27,267 nucleotides of DNA from QHWK01 sp035315685 (GTDB taxonomy: Bacteria; Acidobacteriota; Vicinamibacteria; Vicinamibacterales; CAVVIG01). Where the stretch lies: positions 1 to 27,267 of the forward strand of contig DATFXR010000791.1 in assembly GCA_035315685.1 (NCBI GenBank), given 5' to 3'. The first letter of the stretch is position 1. Each line of letters begins with the position of its first letter. Of this stretch, positions 1-5,169 are shown piece by piece. Both the position numbers and the translations under genes were made by a program. The notes beneath the pieces are model-generated. The model made no database searches. It was not told the origin of the DNA and was given only the letters and a program-made list of their open reading frames with translations.

Positions 1-259
1 CGAGCCGCCGAGCAAGCCGATCGCAGCGGACGAGCGGCGTGAACCCGGAATTGAATCCGGTACGTGGCTCGCCGATGATCGGCAGCAGCTCGCGATAGCG
101 CCAGAGGTTCTTCGGCCGCCGCTCGATCTCGTCGCGCGTCAACGCGATTGCCCGGTAGTCGTACACCGGCTCGAGCGGGCCGAGGCACTTGTCGCAGACG
201 TAGGTTGCTGCGGCGGGAACCGTCGCCTTGCAGAGATGACATTGCAGTCCGGTCAGCAC
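1..259 (-). CDS. thrC: Threonine synthase, N-terminal part (runs off the window)
   Basis: Pyridoxal-phosphate enzyme that converts O-phosphohomoserine to threonine. Only the first 86 codons are present. The N-terminus shows a zinc-ribbon-like pair of motifs (CHLC near residue 8 and CDKC near residue 22) followed by the conserved start of the PLP domain (RYRELLP, then FNSGFTPLVR), as in long threonine synthases that carry an N-terminal zinc ribbon. I chose the GTG at 259 because it overlaps the stop of hom by 7 bp, which suggests translational coupling; no in-frame ATG lies nearby. It is cotranscribed with hom and so falls under the same SAM riboswitch. The PLP lysine is outside the window, so activity cannot be judged. 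Confidence 0.85.
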   Translation of the reverse strand, partial: MLTGLQCHLCKATVPAAATYVCDKCLGPLEPVYDYRAIALTRDEIERRPKNLWRYRELLPIIGEPRTGFNSGFTPLVRCDRLARRL

Positions 260-1320
260 GCAACCTCCACGGGTCGTGAATTCGCAACCTGGAGGACGAC
301 CTCCGAAGTCGCCAGAGTGAAGTTCGAAGTCAGCGCCGGCGACGGCACGATCGCCGCCTTGTCGCGTGCGATCGCGGCGATGTCGCTGATGATTGCGACC
401 GCAGTCGGGTCGCCGCCGGCGCCGGCCCCGGAGATCCCGATCACACCGGAATGCTCGCCGCTGATCAGCGCGGCGTTCCGGGGCCCGACGGTGCGTCCGA
501 AGAATGACCCGGAGGTAACCGCAACGGGCGCAACCCACGCGGTCAGCGTGGACGATCTGCGGTCGTAATCGGCATGCGCGACCTGTCGGATGGTTGCGCC
601 GCGCAGCCGTGCCCGTGTGAAGTCCGTCGCGCTGGTCGCAGCGCACGAGACGGCCGGGATCCGCGATGGCTCGACGCGCAGACCGAAGGCCAGCGCACAC
701 AGGATGACGAGTTTGGCGCGCGCGTCGTCACCGTCCAGATCGGCAGCCGGATCAATCTCGGCGTAGCCGTCCGCCTGCGCAGATCGAATGGCTGCATCGA
801 GGCTGCAGCCGGTCGCCTCGATCTGCGAGAAGGCCGCGTTGGTCGTTCCGTTCAGAATCGCGTCGATGGCGATGATCCGATCGCCGGCAAGACCTTCGAT
901 GGCGCGCACGATTGGCATCGCGCCACCCACCGCGGCCTCGAACCGAAGCTGTCGGCCCTGGCGCGCGGCCAGTGCGAGAAGCGCCGCGCCATGCCGGGCG
1001 ATCACCTGCTTGTTCGCCGTGACGACCGACTTCCCTGCGGCGAGCGCGCCACGCGTCCAGTCAGCCGCCGGATCGACGCCACCAATCGCTTCGACGACAA
1101 CGTCGGCGTCGCTATGGAGAACGTCGTCAATCTGCGACGTCCACGACACACCCGGATATGAGGCCCAACGCTGCTTCTGCGCGGCGCGGCGATCGAGGAT
1201 GTGTGTGAGTTGAAACGGAGTGTCGACAGCGGTCAAACGGCGGGCGACCGCGGCGCCAACGGTGCCGAAGCCGAGCAGGGCGACGCGGCAACGGCGGGAC
1301 GAAAACGGATCGGAACTCAC
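253..1320 (-). CDS. hom: Homoserine dehydrogenase (short form, no ACT domain)
   Basis: NAD(P)-dependent reduction of aspartate semialdehyde to homoserine, the branch point to threonine and methionine. 355 residues. A Rossmann motif G-F-G-T-V-G sits at residues 17-22, the T-A-N-K motif follows in the nucleotide-binding domain, and the signature around DGYAEIDPAADLDGDDARAK is intact. The protein ends without the C-terminal ACT domain present in about 430-residue homologues, so allosteric threonine inhibition through that domain is not expected. The start is GTG at 1320, with GGGAGAG placed 5 nt upstream. The gene overlaps thrC and is preceded by a SAM-I riboswitch that appears to control its translation. 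Confidence 0.93.
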   Translation of the reverse strand: MSSDPFSSRRCRVALLGFGTVGAAVARRLTAVDTPFQLTHILDRRAAQKQRWASYPGVSWTSQIDDVLHSDADVVVEAIGGVDPAADWTRGALAAGKSVVTANKQVIARHGAALLALAARQGRQLRFEAAVGGAMPIVRAIEGLAGDRIIAIDAILNGTTNAAFSQIEATGCSLDAAIRSAQADGYAEIDPAADLDGDDARAKLVILCALAFGLRVEPSRIPAVSCAATSATDFTRARLRGATIRQVAHADYDRRSSTLTAWVAPVAVTSGSFFGRTVGPRNAALISGEHSGVIGISGAGAGGDPTAVAIISDIAAIARDKAAIVPSPALTSNFTLATSEVVLQVANSRPVEVAC

Positions 1321-1330
1321 TCGGGCTCTC

Positions 1331-1470
1331 CCTCATCTCTCCCCGGGTGTTCCGAACATCCGGCGTCAGCCGAATCACCCGGGGCAGGAATTGGCACCTG
1401 AACCGCGACCGTCGGGTCGCGTGGTTGCCGTGGCGTCACAGGGCCGGTCCCTCAGCCACTCTTGATAAAG
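1331..1470 (-). promoter_or_regulatory. SAM-I (S-box) riboswitch upstream of hom
   Basis: Read on the minus strand, the whole S-box core is present. P1 5' strand CTTTATC is at 1464-1470, followed by AAGAG, the GAGGGA...GGCCC segment, a GTGGC/GCCAC P2, then GGCAACC. P3 is CGCGACC/GGTCGCG, the J3/4-P4 core reads GGTGCCAATTCCTGC, and a long P4 is formed by CCCCGGGTG/CACCCGGGG (1341-1349 with 1376-1384). The P1 3' strand GATGAGG (1331-1337) pairs with CTTTATC through seven pairs including two G-U. It runs into the Shine-Dalgarno stretch of hom, so SAM binding should hide the ribosome binding site. No separate intrinsic terminator is seen, which favours translational control. Confidence 0.92.
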
Positions 1471-1495
1471 AAGCACGTATTCAGTTGTCCCGCGG

Positions 1496-1525
1496 ACTAT
1501 AGCGCAATCGCGAGTGCAAACGCAA
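1496..1525 (-). promoter_or_regulatory. Candidate sigma70-type promoter for hom-thrC
   Basis: On the minus strand a -10 box TATAGT (1496-1501, 5 of 6 consensus) is preceded after 18 bp by a weak -35 TTGCGT (1520-1525). Transcription would start near 1488, about 18 nt before the riboswitch P1 helix, which is a sensible position. Confidence 0.45.
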
Positions 1526-1556
1526 ATCACTACATGCGCATGCGTCGATGCAACTC

Positions 1557-1669
1557 GGTCGTCAGTCAGTCGGTCGCACACGCGCTGAGGGACTGATGAC
1601 TGCCGATTTGCGACTGCCGACCTGCGACTGCCGATTTGCGACTGCCGACTTGCGACTGACGACTGACAG
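1557..1669. repeat. Short-period repeat: four 14-bp units GACTGCCGAYYTGC with inverted flank
   Basis: Four head-to-tail 14-bp units start at 1598, 1612, 1626 and 1640, differing only at the two pyrimidines, followed by a degenerate unit to 1667. The left flank (CGTCAGTCAGTCGGTCGC, from about 1561) is a loose inverted match to the end of the array (GCGACTGACGACTGACAG), giving an imperfect palindrome. It fills the space between the hom leader and the end of the siroheme reductase gene. No coding potential. Confidence 0.75.
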
Positions 1670-1673
1670 CCCC

Positions 1674-3509
1674 CTACGCCGAACACTCCCCGTCCATCAC
1701 CTCTGGCGCGAACTCCTTCGCCTCCGCCAGATCGACGAAATCGTCGGCGCTCGCGTCCTTTGCCTCCAGCCGCTCGAGATCGCCGATGGTCGCCTTCACG
1801 GCGTCGAGGTCAACTCGGCCAAAGAAAGCTGGAGCGGACTCGCCGTCAGCCTTCTCCCGCGTATAGAGATCGATCAGCCGTTCCAGCGCCTCGGGGATCC
1901 GCCGCGCCGGAATCTTCGCGGCCAGCCGTCCGAAGGCGGCGCCACTCTCATGTGACCCGCCGCCAACCATCACGAAGTACTGCGGCACGGCGCGCGAGCC
2001 CACGCGGCGGACGCTGCCCTGAAAACCAATCGTCGCGACGTGATGCTGGCCGCAGCCGTTGGGGCAGCCGCTGATCTTGATCCGCGCCCCGTCGGCGGCG
2101 GCAATCAGATCCGGCCGCGCGCGCAGATGCTCCTCCAGCAGGCGGCCGAGGCCGCGCGATTGCGTGACCGCGAGACGGCATGACTCTGCGCCGGGGCAGC
2201 TGGCGACGTCCGCGACGGTGCCCGCTTCGCCCAGCCCGAGGCCGGCGGCGGCGAGACGCGTGTAGAGCTGACGCACGTCGCAGGCGTTGACCCACCGGAA
2301 GAGCAGATTCTGGTCCGGCGTCACCCGAACGCTGCCGTCGCCGTAGGCGCGCGCCAAATCCGAGAGCACCCGCATCTGGTCGCTCGTGAGATCGCCGAGG
2401 GGGACCGCTGCGACGGCCATCACGAACCCGAACTGCTTCTGCGGCCGGACGTTCGTCACCCGCCAACGTGCGTAGTCCTCGTCGCCGGGGTGGAAGACCG
2501 GCACGATCGCCGGTGTGATGCCGGGACCCGACACGCGGCCGGCGAGCACGCGCGCCGCGACCTGGCCCACAGACGGCGAGGAATCCTTCAGCCAGTCAGG
2601 GCGCGGCTCGCTGTTGGGTGGATCGATGTCGAGCGTCGGCACCACACCGCGGAGCCGGCATGCGGTGAGCTCGCGATCGTACTCCTCGCGCCACCGCGTC
2701 CAGCCGAGTGCCTTGATCATGAACTTCATCCGGTTGCGCTGCTTGTGCTGGTAGTCGCCGAACCGCGCGAAGACACGCAGCACCGCTTCGGCGACGCGCA
2801 GAATTTCCGATGCGGGCAGGAACTCGTGAAGGACGCCGGCGTTGGTCACCATGATGGCGGTGCCACCGCCGGCAGTGACGCGGAAGCCGCGACTGCCGTC
2901 CGGCGCTGCGACCGCACGGAAGCCAAGGTCGTTGATCCCGACGAACACGTGATCGCCGGTGCATCCCTCGAACGCAATCTTGAACTTGCGCGGGAGCGTC
3001 GAGCTGAGAGGATGGCGAAGCAGGTAGCGCGTGAGCGCCTCGGCGTAGGGGGTCACGTCGAATCGCTCGTCGGCGGCAACGCCCGCGTACGGGCATGCCG
3101 TGATGTTGCGCACCGAGTTGCCGCACGCCTCGCGGGTCGTGAGACCGGCGTCCGCCAGGCGGTGCATCGCGTGCTCGACGTCGTGCAGCTTGACGAAATG
3201 GAACTGCAGGTTCTGCCGCGTGGTGATGTGGCCGAAGCCGCGCGAGCAGCGCTCGCCGACCTCCGCCAGCGCGTCGAGCTGATCGCTCGAGATGACGCCC
3301 TGCGGGATCTTCACCCGCAGCATCTGCGCATCCTCGGCCTGCCGTTGGCCGTAGGTGCCGCGCACCAGGCGGAACGCGCGCCACTGGTCCGGCGTCAGCT
3401 CGCCGCGCTCGTAGCGCTCGAGCGTCGTCACGAACTCATCGATGTCGGCGACGCTGGCGAAGGACAGCCGCGCGCGGCCGAAGGTCTTGGGATCATCTAC
3501 GACTGACAT
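1674..3509 (-). CDS. Siroheme/[4Fe-4S] sulfite (or nitrite) reductase, ferredoxin-type
   Basis: Six-electron reduction of sulfite to sulfide, or of nitrite to ammonia, by a monomeric siroheme enzyme. 611 residues with two nitrite/sulfite reductase ferredoxin-like half domains and two siroheme domains. TTRQN in the N-terminal half is conserved. The cluster ligands are visible as C-x5-C (CPGAESC, residues 438 and 444) and C-x3-C (CPNGC, residues 482 and 486). The ATG at 3509 is preferred over an upstream alternative because GAGGAA lies 5-6 nt before it and homology begins there. It overlaps the upstream methyltransferase gene by 17 bp. Sequence alone does not separate sulfite from nitrite reductases. 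The Cys-rich leader upstream of the operon argues for sulfite. Confidence 0.88.
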   Translation of the reverse strand: MSVVDDPKTFGRARLSFASVADIDEFVTTLERYERGELTPDQWRAFRLVRGTYGQRQAEDAQMLRVKIPQGVISSDQLDALAEVGERCSRGFGHITTRQNLQFHFVKLHDVEHAMHRLADAGLTTREACGNSVRNITACPYAGVAADERFDVTPYAEALTRYLLRHPLSSTLPRKFKIAFEGCTGDHVFVGINDLGFRAVAAPDGSRGFRVTAGGGTAIMVTNAGVLHEFLPASEILRVAEAVLRVFARFGDYQHKQRNRMKFMIKALGWTRWREEYDRELTACRLRGVVPTLDIDPPNSEPRPDWLKDSSPSVGQVAARVLAGRVSGPGITPAIVPVFHPGDEDYARWRVTNVRPQKQFGFVMAVAAVPLGDLTSDQMRVLSDLARAYGDGSVRVTPDQNLLFRWVNACDVRQLYTRLAAAGLGLGEAGTVADVASCPGAESCRLAVTQSRGLGRLLEEHLRARPDLIAAADGARIKISGCPNGCGQHHVATIGFQGSVRRVGSRAVPQYFVMVGGGSHESGAAFGRLAAKIPARRIPEALERLIDLYTREKADGESAPAFFGRVDLDAVKATIGDLERLEAKDASADDFVDLAEAKEFAPEVMDGECSA

Positions 3510-4281
3510 GGGATTCCTCAGGATCGAGCATTTGGAAGTTGGCATTCGAGAGGCGCGAAGTGGCCCGCAGACCGACCGCGACGACGTCGCCGATGACGAT
3601 GGTGCCGGCGCCGCGGCCCTCGATCTCGACCGCGTCCGTCGCGAGTTCGTCCAGCGTGCCGCGCCACACCTGCTGATCAGGCCGCGTGGCGTCAACGACG
3701 ATTGCCGCTGGCGTTCCGCGCGACCAGCCGTTGTCGATGAGCCGGCACGCCACCGCCGCCGATCGCCCGAGTCCCATCAGGACGACGATGGTGACGCCGT
3801 TCGGACGCAGCGCCCCGATCGCGGATGCGAACGCCGCTTCTTCGTGCGCCGAGACGACAAGGAACGCCGAGGCAAGGCCTCGATGCGTCACCGGAATGCC
3901 GGCCGCTGCCGGCGCCGCAACCGCGCTGCTGATGCCGGGCACGACGTCGTAGGCGACGCCCGCATGCTGCAGCGCGAGCGCTTCCTCGCCGCCGCGTCCG
4001 AAGACGAACGGGTCGCCGCCCTTCAACCGCACGACGCGCTTGCCGCGCCGCGCCGCGCGAATCATCAGCGCGTTGATCGCCGGCTGGCTCATCGCGTGAC
4101 GGCCGGCTCGCTTGCCGACGAAGAAGCGCTGCGCGCGGCGGGCATAGCGCAGCACGGCGTCGCTGACGAGCGCGTCGTACAGAACCAGGTCGGCGCTGCG
4201 CAGGCGCGCGATGGCCGTGCGCGTCAGCAGTCCGGGATCACCCGGACCGGCGCCCACCAGCGAGACGTGTCCACGAGTCAT
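3493..4281 (-). CDS. cobA: Uroporphyrinogen-III C-methyltransferase (SUMT)
   Basis: SAM-dependent double methylation of uroporphyrinogen III to precorrin-2, the first committed step to siroheme. 262 residues, the usual length for a stand-alone enzyme. Family motifs are intact: VGAGPGDPGL at the N-terminus, VRLKGGDPFVFGRGGEE, and VVPGISSAVAAPAAAGIPVTHR. The ATG at 4281 is preceded by GGAGG, and ATGA overlaps the stop of the precorrin-2 dehydrogenase gene, so the two are translationally coupled. It supplies siroheme precursor for the reductase encoded next in the operon. Confidence 0.94.
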   Translation of the reverse strand: MTRGHVSLVGAGPGDPGLLTRTAIARLRSADLVLYDALVSDAVLRYARRAQRFFVGKRAGRHAMSQPAINALMIRAARRGKRVVRLKGGDPFVFGRGGEEALALQHAGVAYDVVPGISSAVAAPAAAGIPVTHRGLASAFLVVSAHEEAAFASAIGALRPNGVTIVVLMGLGRSAAVACRLIDNGWSRGTPAAIVVDATRPDQQVWRGTLDELATDAVEIEGRGAGTIVIGDVVAVGLRATSRLSNANFQMLDPEESHVSRR

Positions 4282-4898
4282 AACCAGGAATCCTCCGGTG
4301 CGTGAAGCCAGGGCACACCGTCGGCGCTCTCCCATTTGGAGCCGTAAATCGCGTTCAGCGCGGTGAGCAGTCGAGGCTTGCGTTGGTCCATCGGTATCGC
4401 GTCGCGCCGCCAGGCGCCGCGCTCGGCACGCGCGCGCTCGATCCAGGCCGACAGATCGCGCGGGAGCAGCGCGTCGAGCCCCTCGCGCAGCAGCGCCGTC
4501 AGCGCGGGAGCCTCGCCACTGGTGGAGATGGCAATCGTGACGCCGTCGCGCCGGACGACGCCGCTCAGGTAGGCGGTCGCGTTTGCAGGGTCGTCCACGG
4601 CGTTCACGAACAGCCGGCGCACCTCCGCGGCGACGGCAACCGCCCGGTTCACGTCAGGAGTGGCCGCCGCGACAACGAGCCACGCGGCGTCGAGATCCGA
4701 GGGTTCAAAAGCGCGTTGACGGATGGCGATCTGGTCGGAACGGTCGCTGATTTCGGCGGCGATCTCAGGGGCAACCACGGTCACGTCCGCGCCGACCGCC
4801 AGCAGCTGCACCAGCTTGGCGGACGCCACGCGCCCGCCGCCGACGAGCACGACGGCGCGTCCGGTCAGATTGAGGAACAACGGCAACAAATCAGTCAT
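4278..4898 (-). CDS. Precorrin-2 dehydrogenase / sirohydrochlorin ferrochelatase-type protein
   Basis: NAD-dependent oxidation of precorrin-2 to sirohydrochlorin; relatives (Met8 and the CysG N-terminal part) also insert iron. 206 residues from the ATG at 4898. The N-terminus shows the typical LPLFLNLTGRAVVLVGGG NAD-binding segment, followed by NAVDDP and the ISTSGEAPALTALLRE motif of the siroheme synthase central domain. A TTG at 4934 would extend the protein by 12 residues but lies within the terminator's trailing region and lacks a ribosome binding site. First structural gene of the siroheme/sulfite operon, directly downstream of the leader peptide and terminator at 4937-5103. Confidence 0.9.
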   Translation of the reverse strand: MTDLLPLFLNLTGRAVVLVGGGRVASAKLVQLLAVGADVTVVAPEIAAEISDRSDQIAIRQRAFEPSDLDAAWLVVAAATPDVNRAVAVAAEVRRLFVNAVDDPANATAYLSGVVRRDGVTIAISTSGEAPALTALLREGLDALLPRDLSAWIERARAERGAWRRDAIPMDQRKPRLLTALNAIYGSKWESADGVPWLHAPEDSWL

Positions 4899-4936
4899 CA
4901 GCCGCTCGGCTACGTCATGAACAACGCGCAACAAAC

Positions 4937-4971
4937 AAAAAAGGCCCGGGAAGCTGAGCCTCCCGGGCCTT
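4937..4971 (-). terminator. Intrinsic terminator between Cys leader peptide and siroheme operon (attenuator)
   Basis: On the minus strand an 11-bp perfect GC-rich stem (AAGGCCCGGGA at 4961-4971 with TCCCGGGCCTT at 4941-4951) encloses a 9-nt loop and is followed by a run of six T. It terminates transcripts entering from the leader peptide, 28 nt after that peptide's stop and 38 nt before the first operon gene. A strong terminator in front of, not behind, an operon of the same strand is the mark of an attenuator. The 5' arm and loop contain GGGAGGCTC, which can pair alternatively with the leader. Confidence 0.88.
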
Positions 4972-4998
4972 GGGTCTGGTGCGGTTGCTGAACCTAGA

Positions 4999-5103
4999 TC
5001 ACATGGTGATCATCGCCGTGCACGTATGCAGACCATTGGCGCAGGGGCTCGATGGGAGCCCGCAACAACAACAGCCGCTACACATGCAGGTCGCTTGACC
5101 CAT
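4999..5103 (-). CDS. 34-residue Cys-rich leader peptide with four consecutive Cys codons
   Basis: The ATG at 5101-5103 opens a 34-codon frame ending at TGA 4999. It has eight Cys codons: residues 6, 8, 11-14, 21 and 28. Residues 11-14 are an uninterrupted Cys4 run (5062-5073). There is no ribosome binding site at proper distance; the predicted transcription start lies only about 6-8 nt before the ATG, so translation would be near-leaderless. The frame is followed at once by an intrinsic terminator and then by the siroheme/sulfite reductase operon. Poly-Cys small frames that control sulfur genes are known in mycobacteria (cysteine-responsive attenuation). I infer the same role here: ribosome stalling at the Cys run when Cys-tRNA is scarce. 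A metal-binding micro-protein is the less likely alternative. Confidence 0.75.
   Translation of the reverse strand: MGQATCMCSGCCCCGLPSSPCANGLHTCTAMITM
5044..5061 (-). promoter_or_regulatory. Pause hairpin directly after the Cys4 codons, with antiterminator potential
   Basis: On the minus strand GGGCTC (5056-5061), a 5-nt loop and GAGCCC (5045-5050) form a hairpin that begins at the codon after the Cys run. A ribosome stalled on codons 11-14 would melt the first arm. The freed arm GAGCCCC (5044-5050) can pair with GG-A-GGCTC (4956-4963) in the terminator 5' arm and loop: seven pairs with one bulged A. This is the classic 1:2, 2:3, 3:4 arrangement of attenuators. The pairing was found by eye and its energy is not computed. 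Confidence 0.55.
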
Positions 5104-5116
5104 GTAAGTCTTTGCA

Positions 5117-5145
5117 GTTTTACTCCTCCCGCGGGCCGGCGTCAA
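5117..5145 (-). promoter_or_regulatory. Promoter of the Cys leader / siroheme operon
   Basis: On the minus strand -35 TTGACG (5140-5145, 5 of 6 consensus) is separated by exactly 17 bp from -10 TAAAAC (5117-5122). The expected start point is near 5109-5111, 6-8 nt before the leader-peptide ATG. A GGGAGGAG string inside the spacer looks like a ribosome binding site but would lie upstream of the start point. Confidence 0.65.
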
Positions 5146-5169
5146 GCTGTGCGGCTTACACTGAGGGGA

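Noticed and set aside
2490..3506. Long plus-strand frame opposite the siroheme reductase
   Set aside because: Arg/His/Val-rich shadow of a well-supported gene; no family match and no initiation signal.
3510..3695. N-terminal extension of the siroheme reductase
   Set aside because: It overlaps the methyltransferase coding sequence, is low in family similarity, and the ATG at 3509 has a good ribosome binding site.
4999..5103. Cys-rich peptide as a metallothionein-like protein
   Set aside because: Position between promoter and terminator of a sulfite operon and the Cys4 codon run favour a regulatory leader; a metal-binding role is not excluded but is not needed.
5121..5128. GGGAGGAG as ribosome binding site of the Cys leader peptide
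   Set aside because: It is about 20 nt from the ATG and lies in the 17-bp promoter spacer, upstream of the expected transcription start.
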